Positions 52,453-59,329 of a stretch of DNA of 64,000 nucleotides are shown here, piece by piece. Position 1 is the stretch's first letter. Each line of letters begins with the position of its first letter. The DNA is from a virus: the IMG/VR virus record IMGVR_UViG_3300032053_000002, positions 1 to 64,000 of that record; one strand, given 5' to 3'. The notes below the pieces were generated by a model. That model was not told where the DNA came from, ran no database searches, and saw only the letters and a list, made by a program, of their open reading frames with translations. The position numbers and the translations under genes were made by a program.

Positions 52453-52679
52453 ATTATTCCTTCTATAATATCATGGCTTATTTCGCGAAGATTTTCAAAC
52501 TCTCTCCAGCCTTCCCATTTCTTTTCCAATATCCGAAATTCTTCTTCGGTTTCGGCTAATGATATTTCGTGTATAAATTCGTGTAAGTTATTCTTATCAA
52601 ACAACTTATTTACATTTATCGCAGTATTTATCTTTTTTATTTTTCGCAACAAATTGTTTCCCACACTTTTTACAATCAT
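52443..52679 (-). CDS. Small hypothetical protein, uncertain start
   Basis: Up to 78 residues; the C-terminal part (NNLHEFIHEISLAETEEEFRILEKKWEGWREFENLREISHDIIEG) is acidic and helical and looks genuine. The N-terminal ~25 residues overlap the zinc-ribbon gene in another frame, so the true start may be a TTG near 52598. The stop overlaps the tRNA-like element. No family recognised. Confidence 0.4.
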   Translation of the reverse strand: MIVKSVGNNLLRKIKKINTAINVNKLFDKNNLHEFIHEISLAETEEEFRILEKKWEGWREFENLREISHDIIEGIMLS

Positions 52680-52794
52680 TTATATGTCCGATAATATGAG
52701 GTTTAACATTGGGATTGCATATCGAGCACTGCATCCAATCCAATGAACCGGTATGCACGTGCCCGAAATGCGCATTTATTGAATCCTTGTTCAT
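52606..52794 (-). CDS. Small zinc-ribbon protein
   Basis: 62 residues. Two zinc knuckles are visible: CSICN and CKKCGKQFVAKNKKDKYCDKC. ATG at 52794 follows AAAAGGAAT at usable distance and lies 21 nt after the tRNA-like element at 52815. Likely nucleic-acid binding; function unknown. Confidence 0.6.
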   Translation of the reverse strand: MNKDSINAHFGHVHTGSLDWMQCSICNPNVKPHIIGHINDCKKCGKQFVAKNKKDKYCDKCK

Positions 52795-52814
52795 ATTTTA
52801 TTCCTTTTAATTAG

Positions 52815-52895
52815 TATCCACGGCAGGATTTGAACCTGCGTTTTCAGCTCCGTACTACGGCTAATGCGTTCGTAGCGCATCCCGGCTACGTGGAC
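52815..52895 (-). tRNA. Unusual tRNA-like gene, possibly tRNA-Arg(ACG)
   Basis: Minus strand, 81 nt. Acceptor GTCCACG/CGTGGAT pairs over 7 bp (terminal G-U), discriminator A, and the T-arm GCAGG-TTCAAAT-CCTGC is canonical. A perfect hairpin ATGCG-CTACGAA-CGCAT has the exact loop of bacterial tRNA-Arg(ACG). However, it begins only 8 nt after the acceptor, so there is no D-arm in the usual place, and a second hairpin-like segment (AGCCGTAGTACGGAGCT) follows instead of a short variable loop. An alternative fold pairs CTACG with CGTAG. It may be a degenerate or rearranged tRNA, or a tRNA-like regulatory RNA. Confidence 0.55.
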
Positions 52896-52901
52896 ATATA
52901 T

Positions 52902-53111
52902 TTATTCTTTTACTTCCAACTCCGCTGCCGCTTCGGCTTTCACTTTCTTCTTCGGTTTATATTCAATTTCATTTCCACCGCTCAGTATTTCGCCGCACTT
53001 TGGGCAGGTTAGCCAAAAAAACAGTTCACCCTCTTCCTTTTTAGGAACAACCGACTTAAATTGATAATTCCTATCACAAGTCTCGCAATAAAAACCTCGT
53101 TTACTAGCCAT
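52902..53111 (-). CDS. Small zinc-ribbon protein
   Basis: Start at ATG 53111 (MASKRGFYCETCDRNY), with GGAGAATAT upstream. 69 residues. FYCETCDRNYQF and WLTCPKCGEIL give a four-cysteine zinc ribbon; the C-terminus alternates Lys and Glu/Ala. First gene after an early-type promoter. It could bind nucleic acid or RNA polymerase; not assigned. Confidence 0.6.
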   Translation of the reverse strand: MASKRGFYCETCDRNYQFKSVVPKKEEGELFFWLTCPKCGEILSGGNEIEYKPKKKVKAEAAAELEVKE

Positions 53112-53138
53112 TATATTCTCCACTTTTTATATGTACCG

Positions 53139-53167
53139 AATATACAAAAAAATAGAATCATAGTCAA
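53139..53167 (-). promoter_or_regulatory. Early-type promoter TTGACT-N17-TATATT
   Basis: Minus strand: TTGACT (53167-53162), 17-nt spacer, TATATT (53144-53139), 28 nt before ATG 53111. A perfect palindrome ATTATTTT-G-AAAATAAT (53170-53186) is centred near -46. The transcript would include the zinc-ribbon genes and both tRNA-like elements. Confidence 0.8.
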
Positions 53168-53170
53168 GTA

Positions 53171-53575
53171 TTATTTTGAAAATAATTCCGTTTGTATTCG
53201 CAAAACTTCATGTATCAAGTTCATTTTCGTAAATGACGGGCAATCTCTGGCATGACACTCCGGAAAATTAAACGTTTTCTCCGCCGGATTCAAAATCGCG
53301 TCCGATGCTACTTTCCATCTGCTATCGAGTCGGCATACCTTTTCCGTAGAAATGAGCGATACGATATTAAACAATTCTTCTGAGCCAAATTTTGATTTAT
53401 CGAATATATGCACTATAACACTGCCCATATCAGGAATACCATGAGCGGATACAATCCTATCATCTATACGATAAATCGACATCAATATTTCTATTTTCTG
53501 AGATCTTGTTTTTACTTCTTCTTCCGACACCTTTAACTTCTCCACATCGAGTTTACTACCTATAAATATATTCAA
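53171..53575 (-). CDS. Hypothetical protein
   Basis: 134 residues, alpha/beta: MNIFIGSKLDVEKLKVSEEEVKTRSQKIEILMSIY, DMGSVIVHIFDKSKF, then a Cys-containing region (FPECHARDCPSFTKMNLIHEV). It starts directly at the stop of the M14 peptidase gene (1 nt apart). No family recognised. Confidence 0.55.
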   Translation of the reverse strand: MNIFIGSKLDVEKLKVSEEEVKTRSQKIEILMSIYRIDDRIVSAHGIPDMGSVIVHIFDKSKFGSEELFNIVSLISTEKVCRLDSRWKVASDAILNPAEKTFNFPECHARDCPSFTKMNLIHEVLRIQTELFSK

Positions 53576-54205
53576 TTATTTATTTTCCTCTATAATCATT
53601 TTTAAAAAGAAACGAACAAACTTTTTATTCATCGATACTCGTCTTTTAATTGGATTATATTTATATGTTTCCGTTGAGTATGCGTTTAAACTTCCGAATC
53701 TTCTGGCAAAAAAATCGCTCGAATCTCGATATTCTTTAGTTAGTGGCTGATATATGATTCCGACTTTATGTTGTCTGCAAAATTCTCTGAGATTGGATTC
53801 AACTGCTTCATTTTTGTTATCTAAACTCGACCATATAAAATCGTTAGCAGTATCTTCGGCAATATGCTCATGCATATCTAAAAATATTTCCGGTTTATAT
53901 TCTTTTATTATATCTTGTAATTCTTTCATAAATTTTAATTTTGTTCTCGCCCGATACTCACGATTTAAATTGAAATTTTCCTGAAGACCGTCGCGGGTTT
54001 TAATACCTGAATAAAATCTGTTTTCATCGGCGAATCCCTGTTTATTTAAACAGGATATTATCCACACATCATTTTTTAATTTCTTAGTCAAAATGGATTC
54101 TATCGCTATAACCGGTGCTTTCTCGTCTCCATGAGAACCCGCTACAATAAATAATCTTGGTTCTCCAAACTGATGTATTGTTACGCCGTTAGATAACCTC
54201 AGCAT
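53576..54205 (-). CDS. M14-family zinc carboxypeptidase-like protein
   Basis: 209 residues. Zinc ligands of the M14 fold: FIVAGSHGDEKAPVIAIESI (HxxE), FNLNREYRARTKL (substrate Arg), EIFLDMHEHIAED (third His) and AYSTETYKY (catalytic Glu). It resembles succinylglutamate desuccinylase or small carboxypeptidases. Possible substrates are cell-wall peptides or modified amino acids. ATG at 54205 follows AAGGAAAA. No signal peptide, so it should act in the cytoplasm unless exported with a holin. Confidence 0.75.
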   Translation of the reverse strand: MLRLSNGVTIHQFGEPRLFIVAGSHGDEKAPVIAIESILTKKLKNDVWIISCLNKQGFADENRFYSGIKTRDGLQENFNLNREYRARTKLKFMKELQDIIKEYKPEIFLDMHEHIAEDTANDFIWSSLDNKNEAVESNLREFCRQHKVGIIYQPLTKEYRDSSDFFARRFGSLNAYSTETYKYNPIKRRVSMNKKFVRFFLKMIIEENK

Positions 54206-54214
54206 ATATTTTCC

Positions 54215-54358
54215 TTAACAGTTAGTTTTATATTTTTTTACTTTCCCCGACCACCGCCGTACACATATCAGACACGTATTATTTATTTTTATTATTTTCC
54301 TAATCAGAAAACGTTTGTACACTTTTGAATTAGTTGTGTTTTTTATTGTTTCTTTCAT
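54215..54358 (-). CDS. Possible small basic protein
   Basis: 47 codons in the 190-nt gap between the M14 and HAD genes: basic with a CxxC (KINNTCLICVRRWSGKVKKYK). No strong ribosome-binding site is visible. Otherwise the gap holds no recognised feature. Confidence 0.3.
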   Translation of the reverse strand: MKETIKNTTNSKVYKRFLIRKIIKINNTCLICVRRWSGKVKKYKTNC

Positions 54359-54395
54359 CTTAATTTATTCGCCCTTTCCGAATTCTATAAACATA

Positions 54396-54869
54396 TTATT
54401 TCTTTAATATTTTAGTCGCCAGTTCTACCAGCTTTTCATTAAACCCATCCAACATATTCGTATGTAAAACATTATCAGGAAAAAACGGCCAAATATCGTC
54501 AACATCGTCGTCTAATATCAGAAATGATTTCACGTTTTCCTTATTGTTTTCCAACCATTGTGATATTTCTTTCCCGCGAATATCTTCCCGAGTCTTTGGA
54601 GTGAGCCCAATAACTTCCCAATTAACATTCTTTTTTTCAAATAGTTGTTGAAAATAGTCAATCGTCTTCCCGTATCGCCAACTTGAAGATATTACGATTT
54701 TGGAATCAGTCAAAGAGATAAGTTTATTTAACGCGATAATACAATCATCGTCCAGAGATTGTAAATCCCTTTCATCACTGGATAACTTTTTATCCCGTAA
54801 ATTTTCAATGCTCTTTCTAGTAACGAGAACCCCGTCTAGATCAAGAAAAATAATGTTAAACTTTTCCAT
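54396..54869 (-). CDS. HAD-family phosphatase
   Basis: 157 residues. FLDLDGVLV (motif I, catalytic Asp), KIVISSSWRYG (motif II) and SFLILDDDVDD (motif IV) define a small HAD hydrolase. Such phage enzymes act on nucleotides or on DNA/RNA 5'/3' phosphates. The ATG is only 5 nt after the -10 box of an early-type promoter, which predicts a leaderless mRNA. A CRP-like palindrome lies upstream. Confidence 0.8.
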   Translation of the reverse strand: MEKFNIIFLDLDGVLVTRKSIENLRDKKLSSDERDLQSLDDDCIIALNKLISLTDSKIVISSSWRYGKTIDYFQQLFEKKNVNWEVIGLTPKTREDIRGKEISQWLENNKENVKSFLILDDDVDDIWPFFPDNVLHTNMLDGFNEKLVELATKILKK

Positions 54870-54874
54870 ATACT

Positions 54875-54903
54875 AATATACCACCCCAGAAATTAACAGT
54901 CAA
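54875..54903 (-). promoter_or_regulatory. Early-type promoter TTGACT-N17-TATATT, leaderless
   Basis: Minus strand: TTGACT (54903-54898), 17-nt spacer, TATATT (54880-54875), five bases, then ATG 54869. The layout is the same as at 50989-51017. Confidence 0.8.
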
Positions 54904-54918
54904 CCGAATCTTTAAAGA

Positions 54919-54936
54919 TTGTGAAACCTTTCACGA
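54919..54936 (-). promoter_or_regulatory. CRP-like palindrome TTGTGA-N6-TCACGA
   Basis: Plus-strand reading TTGTGAAACCTTTCACGA, half-sites TGTGA and TCACG. Centre near -59.5 from the promoter at 54875, close to the class I CRP position -61.5 and one helical turn from the matching site at 46316. It overlaps the last codons of the helicase gene. Confidence 0.5.
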
Positions 54937-56919
54937 GCGACGACTCTTATTTTTTAACCACTGAAATACCCTGTCCACGTTGATTGATTTTTCAAAAATT
55001 TCTTCTTTATGCCCGATTACAGAATAAACATATTCGTCAATTGTATTTTCGCCCAAAAGATAATAGATATTTACAGGATTTTGTTGACCTATCCTATGCA
55101 ACCTATCTTCCGCTTGTGACAATAACGCCGGTGTCCACGGTAATTCAACAAACGCAATCTTATCGCAAATTCTCTGTAATCCATCGATACCTATTCCGGC
55201 CGATTGCAGCGAACCGATGAAAATCTTTATATCTTTTTCAGCTATGAATCGGTTTATAGTGTCGCTAACTTCATTCGCCATCCCGCCATACAACATCACC
55301 GAACAATTTCTGTATTTATTAAAAAGATTTTCTATTATGTCGCGATGATGAGCGAAAATAACCAACTTATCAACTTGCTCCAAAGTATCGTCAACCCATT
55401 CGAATATCGCGTCCATTTTGTACGTCGCCGTGGCCTGTCGTAAGTATTCTATTTTAACCATTTTTTCTGCGTATTCACTGCGAGTTGTTAGTTTTTCTTC
55501 AATCAACTCTTCTACTTCAATTTCAGATAGATTTTGTTTCTTTAACTTTTCTTCATACCAGTTTATAGAGTCATCTTCTACTTCTTTATATTTTTTGTAA
55601 TCAGATAAAGGCAAATAAACTACCTGTTTTATCTTGTCTGGTAATTCCTTTAACACGTCTTTTTTCATTCGCCGAATCATACAGGATTTTCTTAGTTCGG
55701 TCTGCAACTCTTCTTCATTCGCGGAAGTGTATATCGTTCCGAAACCATTAAATTGCGGCGGTGCATATCTGCGAATAAATCGTCTTTTCCCACCGAAGTG
55801 AGAATCCAAAACACCCAACAATTCCAACTGCGGCGCCAATTCTATTGTTCTATTCAGGATAGGCGTTCCCGTTGTTAAAATGCGATATGAAACATTTTCA
55901 AAATATTTTAATATTGCTATTGTGCGCTGGGAGTTAGATGTTTTCAAATAATGCGACTCATCTGCTATCAAACACTTCGGTTTTCTTATCATAAGTCTGT
56001 CGCCAACTTTGGAAATCATATTGTAACTAACCACGTAAATATCAGAGTTCGGAAAAACGCTGCTGTTGTCTATCTTTGATGCCGTCCGATGTGGAATCCA
56101 ACTTTCTATTTCTCTCAACCAATTTCTCACAATCATGGCCGGAACAACAATTACTGCGGGGTATAATTGGTGATATTCAATAATCGCCAATGCTTGAATT
56201 GTTTTTCCGAGACCCATTTCATCCGCGATTAAAATTCCGTTCCGATGTTTAGAATATTCGACGGCGACTTTCTGAAACGGATATAATCTCTCAAACATTC
56301 CTTTGAATTCATCTGATTCGTTTATAGATTCCATAGTTGACAGTATAAATAATTTTTTTTGTTGACCTACCTCTATTTTAGCTTTATTTATCGCCTTCTC
56401 CATTTTCTTTTCGTCTATGTTATAACCGATCTCTTTAATTAGCGGATTGTTCAGCAGTTCTTCGAAAATGTTTTCATCACGTATTACAGTAAACCATAGC
56501 GGATCAGAATTCTGGCGATATTCGAATTGTAAGTCCAAATCTTCTTTGAAAAATTTAATTAACGGCTCGAACTTGTTTCGCGGAAGCCATGGTAAACGAA
56601 TCTCTAATACGTTGTTATCGCCCATAATTTTTATTTCTATCGCCTGAAAAACCGGTCGACTTTCGCCTCCGCTTTTTTCTTTTTGGTATTCTTCCAACGA
56701 ATAATATTTTATTCCCAGACTTCTGAAATAATCATTGTACTTTATCAAAGAATCGTTTAGTAATTTTATTATTTCGTAATCCTTTATTTTTCCGCGAAGT
56801 AAATGACTAAACAACATCAAATCCGGAGGAGAAATACCTGTTATTTTTCCTTTAGCGGCATAATCCAGGAGCAACTTTACGAATTTTACGATGTAGTGAT
56901 TCTCAAAATTATTTGCCAA
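54931..56919 (-). CDS. SNF2-family DNA helicase
   Basis: 662 residues, TTG start at 56919 with GGAG 7 nt upstream, overlapping the Nudix stop. A 210-residue N-terminal domain precedes the motor. Motor motifs: LYPFQKVAVEY (Q motif), GILIADEMGLGKTIQALAI (I), AVIVVPAMIVRNW (Ia), CLIADESHYLKT (II, DESH), RILTTGTPILN (III), KLVIFAHHRDIIENLF (IV), KIFIGSLQSAGIGIDGL (V), LSQAEDRLHRIGQQNPV (VI). Closest in layout to SMARCAL1/RapA-like annealing or remodelling helicases, as in T4-like phages (UvsW-type roles). It could help recombination, repair or displacement of proteins. Confidence 0.92.
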   Translation of the reverse strand: MANNFENHYIVKFVKLLLDYAAKGKITGISPPDLMLFSHLLRGKIKDYEIIKLLNDSLIKYNDYFRSLGIKYYSLEEYQKEKSGGESRPVFQAIEIKIMGDNNVLEIRLPWLPRNKFEPLIKFFKEDLDLQFEYRQNSDPLWFTVIRDENIFEELLNNPLIKEIGYNIDEKKMEKAINKAKIEVGQQKKLFILSTMESINESDEFKGMFERLYPFQKVAVEYSKHRNGILIADEMGLGKTIQALAIIEYHQLYPAVIVVPAMIVRNWLREIESWIPHRTASKIDNSSVFPNSDIYVVSYNMISKVGDRLMIRKPKCLIADESHYLKTSNSQRTIAILKYFENVSYRILTTGTPILNRTIELAPQLELLGVLDSHFGGKRRFIRRYAPPQFNGFGTIYTSANEEELQTELRKSCMIRRMKKDVLKELPDKIKQVVYLPLSDYKKYKEVEDDSINWYEEKLKKQNLSEIEVEELIEEKLTTRSEYAEKMVKIEYLRQATATYKMDAIFEWVDDTLEQVDKLVIFAHHRDIIENLFNKYRNCSVMLYGGMANEVSDTINRFIAEKDIKIFIGSLQSAGIGIDGLQRICDKIAFVELPWTPALLSQAEDRLHRIGQQNPVNIYYLLGENTIDEYVYSVIGHKEEIFEKSINVDRVFQWLKNKSRRS

Positions 56920-57340
56920 ATGCTTGCTCCAGTATAGGAAGATGCCTATAAAACATTTTTTTCTCGGCTTCTTCTTTGCTCAAAAACCCCGCCCAATCAA
57001 CCTCTTCTTTTTGCAACAAATCACTCACAACAACCGGATATACAAATTCCGCGATTCGCGGATTAGTTATTTCAACTATGAAACAGAAAACTTTTTTATA
57101 CACCTTTCCTTTTTTATCGGTATATTCTATAATAATTGGAACATCGGACTTTATCATACCCCTTGAAAATCGCACACCGATTTCTTCTTCCGTTTCGCGA
57201 ATAGCGGCATCTATCACATCTTCACCGTTCTCTATTTCGCCTTTAGGAATCGAGTACGTCCCATTCCAGGATGCATTAGTCGGGTGGCATAACAAAATCT
57301 TATTATCGTAAATTATCGCGAGCCCGGCAGATTTTTTCAT
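56909..57340 (-). CDS. Nudix hydrolase
   Basis: 143 residues. The Nudix box GEIENGEDVIDAAIRETEEEIGV (residues ~36-58) has all catalytic glutamates. YSIPKGEIE before it suggests MutT or dinucleoside polyphosphate-type substrates. Its ATG overlaps the Thg1-like stop (ATGA). Candidate substrates include NAD-derived or capped-RNA nucleotides, notable beside the NAD synthesis genes, but the sequence alone does not show which. Confidence 0.88.
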   Translation of the reverse strand: MKKSAGLAIIYDNKILLCHPTNASWNGTYSIPKGEIENGEDVIDAAIRETEEEIGVRFSRGMIKSDVPIIIEYTDKKGKVYKKVFCFIVEITNPRIAEFVYPVVVSDLLQKEEVDWAGFLSKEEAEKKMFYRHLPILEQAFGK

Positions 57341-58107
57341 TCCACTAACTCTCCGTCTTTTTTATAGATTATATTTTTTAGATAGTCGCGATTGTCGGCG
57401 AAAAACGGAACGTCATTATCAAGTACCCACTTTGACCTGAGAACTTTTTGCCCATCTTCGGTAACAATCTCATACATATATTTTTTTACGGTGAATCCCC
57501 ACTTCTGAGCACTGGGTAATTCTTCCCACTTTTCACCTTTACCTTTTAATTCACACATTTCTCTTAACTCGTCAGAATTTTTATTCAGTAATACTTTTTG
57601 ACTAAACATAGAATGCGCAAGAGATTGGATAGAATTTCTCTTTGCGTCAAATTGTCGCCAGATGAAAATGTTTTCCACTTCGTTTAGCGGAACATTAAAT
57701 ACCCGACAATCAAAGTATGCCAGTGAGTTGGGAAGCGCAATCACACTGTTGAAATTGGCAGTAAAAATAGATGCGATTACAGAAGAAACCTTTTGAATAT
57801 TTCCGCCAAACCACACCTGAGACTTTTCTCCACCCCAGACTCCACCACCCATTAAAAATGTCGCTTCATCTGATTGACTATATGCCATAGCGACAGACCC
57901 AATTTCTTTACAAGTTTCAACCGCCGCGATTCCCATTGCAGTAGACAACGCCCAATCAAACGGCCGTTTGAACTCATTTTTTCCAACCCAGGTATGAAAC
58001 GCTTTACCATCCACTCGAACAAAAATCGGAAGGTTCACGTCTAAATAGATTCTACTTTTTTCTTCGTACGCTTTTAGACGGTTTCCCATCTCGTCTTTTT
58101 TCTTCAT
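57337..58107 (-). CDS. Thg1-like 3'-5' nucleotidyltransferase (TLP)
   Basis: 256 residues. Motifs of the tRNA-His guanylyltransferase superfamily: IFVRVDGKAFHTW (metal Asp, DGKxFH), AYSQSDEATFLM (second metal Asp), FDCRVFNVPLNEVENIFIWRQFDAKRNSIQSLA, and KGKGEKWEELPSAQKWG. TLPs extend RNA in the 3'-5' direction and repair 5'-truncated tRNAs in bacteria, archaea and some phages. Here the gene shares a genome with a tmRNA and tRNA-like elements that are possible substrates. ATG at 58107 has GAGGAAATT upstream. It overlaps its neighbours on both sides, so it is in a tightly coupled operon. Confidence 0.9.
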   Translation of the reverse strand: MKKKDEMGNRLKAYEEKSRIYLDVNLPIFVRVDGKAFHTWVGKNEFKRPFDWALSTAMGIAAVETCKEIGSVAMAYSQSDEATFLMGGGVWGGEKSQVWFGGNIQKVSSVIASIFTANFNSVIALPNSLAYFDCRVFNVPLNEVENIFIWRQFDAKRNSIQSLAHSMFSQKVLLNKNSDELREMCELKGKGEKWEELPSAQKWGFTVKKYMYEIVTEDGQKVLRSKWVLDNDVPFFADNRDYLKNIIYKKDGELVE

Positions 58108-58309
58108 CAGAAATTTCCTCTTTTTTTGGATTATAGTTTATTTCTTTTATATCATATTCGGAACAGGCTTTATCCGCAATTTTATATAACCTATTCCACT
58201 CTTCTTCAGTTTCAGTAGAAACACTATTCTTCTGTTTTTCTTTTCGATATTTTTCGCAAATTTTCGCGAACGCTGACAGACTATCCATTAGTTCCGAATG
58301 TTTAGTCAT
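58052..58309 (-). CDS. Hypothetical charged protein
   Basis: Start chosen at ATG 58309 (MTKHSELMDSLSAFAKICEKYRKEK); an earlier Met lies inside the upstream gene. 85 residues, helical and highly charged (EEISDEEKRRDGKPSKSVRRKK). It overlaps the Thg1-like start. No family recognised. Confidence 0.5.
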   Translation of the reverse strand: MTKHSELMDSLSAFAKICEKYRKEKQKNSVSTETEEEWNRLYKIADKACSEYDIKEINYNPKKEEISDEEKRRDGKPSKSVRRKK

Positions 58310-58313
58310 ATGA

Positions 58314-58496
58314 TTAGTATTTCTCGTTAAATACTTCGTCTTGACATTTCTGGCATAACCCACTTATCCGAAATTCTTTTTTCGGCAGTTCGTCGAGAAA
58401 ATCATTCTCGTTTACTGGTTTTTTGCAAAATGGGCAAATACCAATATCCTTCAGTCCGGACTCGATAGGAAACAACACTTCAACAGGTTTAGACAT
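58314..58496 (-). CDS. Small zinc-ribbon protein
   Basis: 60 residues. ICPFCKKPVNENDFLDEL...SGLCQKCQDEVF is a clear two-pair zinc ribbon. ATG at 58496 has AAGGAATT upstream and is the first gene after an early-type promoter, heading the operon Thg1-like, Nudix, SNF2. Function unknown. Confidence 0.65.
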   Translation of the reverse strand: MSKPVEVLFPIESGLKDIGICPFCKKPVNENDFLDELPKKEFRISGLCQKCQDEVFNEKY

Positions 58497-58526
58497 TTCT
58501 TAATTCCTTATAATAACACATAATTA

Positions 58527-58555
58527 AATATACGAAAATAAAGTACATAAGTCAA
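58527..58555 (-). promoter_or_regulatory. Early-type promoter TTGACT-N17-TATATT
   Basis: Minus strand: TTGACT (58555-58550), 17-nt spacer, TATATT (58532-58527), 31 nt before ATG 58496. Confidence 0.8.
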
Positions 58556-58581
58556 CCGTTATTTTTAACACAAAAGGCGAC

Positions 58582-59187
58582 CTATTTATAAAGTTTTATT
58601 CTGATTACTTTATATCCCAAACTTTCTAAGTATTTTTGTTTTTCTATGTCTCGTTTTTTATAACTACCATCGAAATTAAAATGATGTTTTTCATCTATTT
58701 CTATTATTACTTTCTTTTCTTCATCAACCCCATCCGGCCAATAACCACCAATACACTTTTCTCCACCATTTTCGGCATGCTGAAAATCACAACCGTGTCG
58801 TTTTCCATATTCGTCTATAAGTTTGCACGCGTTTTTATTATAATTAGGCATTATTTGCCCGTATTTTTCTTTTATTTCTTTTATTCTTCTTATTCTACGA
58901 GATTTATTTAATTCACTTTGTTTTTTGTTCGCATATTCTTTTCCGTGTTTTTCTAACCACACATCATATACAGATCGACCATACATAGGATTTTTTTTAC
59001 CTAATCTTCCCTTACTATTCTTTTCTCTAGATTCTAAACTTTTAGACGGATGTTTATCTCCTTTAGCAATCATAGTTTTACTTATTTTTTCTCTAACTTC
59101 CAGACGTTTGGCCGGATTGTTATCTCCAAACATCTCTGGTCGTTTCTTACCAATCCAATATCCAATTCTTCTTTTTTTAATTTTCAT
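58582..59187 (-). CDS. Homing endonuclease, NUMOD3 plus EDxHD-type nuclease
   Basis: 201 residues. NUMOD3-type DNA-binding motifs (GKKRPEMFGDNNPAKRLEVREKIS, GDKHPSKSLESREKNS, GKKNPMYGRS) fill the N-terminal half. The C-terminal domain CDFQHAENGGEKCIGGYWPDGVDEEKKVIIEIDEKHHFNFDGSYKKRD has the E-I-D-E-K-H-H core of EDxHD (Vsr-like) homing endonucleases such as I-Bth0305I. It is the intact counterpart of the endonuclease at 7401-8114. It sits between the candidate small RNA terminator and an early promoter, so it is free-standing. Confidence 0.85.
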   Translation of the reverse strand: MKIKKRRIGYWIGKKRPEMFGDNNPAKRLEVREKISKTMIAKGDKHPSKSLESREKNSKGRLGKKNPMYGRSVYDVWLEKHGKEYANKKQSELNKSRRIRRIKEIKEKYGQIMPNYNKNACKLIDEYGKRHGCDFQHAENGGEKCIGGYWPDGVDEEKKVIIEIDEKHHFNFDGSYKKRDIEKQKYLESLGYKVIRIKLYK

Positions 59188-59221
59188 TTTTTATCAACTT
59201 ATCAAAGTTTTATTGTATTAT

Positions 59222-59289
59222 ATATGAAAATGGGTGATTAAAAATCACCCATTTAATGTAACTCGGAGGCATATAACGTAACCTATCTA
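59222..59289 (-). ncRNA. Candidate ~65-nt small RNA
   Basis: A GGAACT-N17-TATAAT promoter (59296-59324) predicts a start near 59289, and an intrinsic terminator ends at about 59227. Between them is no open reading frame of useful size. The RNA includes ATATGCCTCCGAGTTAC, whose CCTCC is complementary to Shine-Dalgarno sequences. The promoter-to-terminator distance of one short RNA is the main evidence. Confidence 0.55.
59228..59254 (-). terminator. Intrinsic terminator
   Basis: A 12-bp stem (AAATGGGTGATT / AATCACCCATTT) with a 3-5-nt loop. On the minus strand it ends in TTTTC. It would terminate the small RNA and any read-through from 59330. Confidence 0.75.
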
Positions 59290-59295
59290 TCTATA

Positions 59296-59324
59296 ATTAT
59301 ACAATTTTATTAAAAATAAGTTCC
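59296..59324 (-). promoter_or_regulatory. GGAACT-N17-TATAAT promoter for the small RNA
   Basis: Minus strand: GGAACT (59324-59319), 17-nt spacer, TATAAT (59301-59296). No protein start follows within 100 nt, so it is probably an RNA-gene promoter. Confidence 0.65.
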
Positions 59325-59329
59325 ATTTT

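Noticed and set aside
52815-52895. Amber-suppressor tRNA serving the in-frame TAG
   Set aside because: The best anticodon hairpin reads ACG, not CTA.
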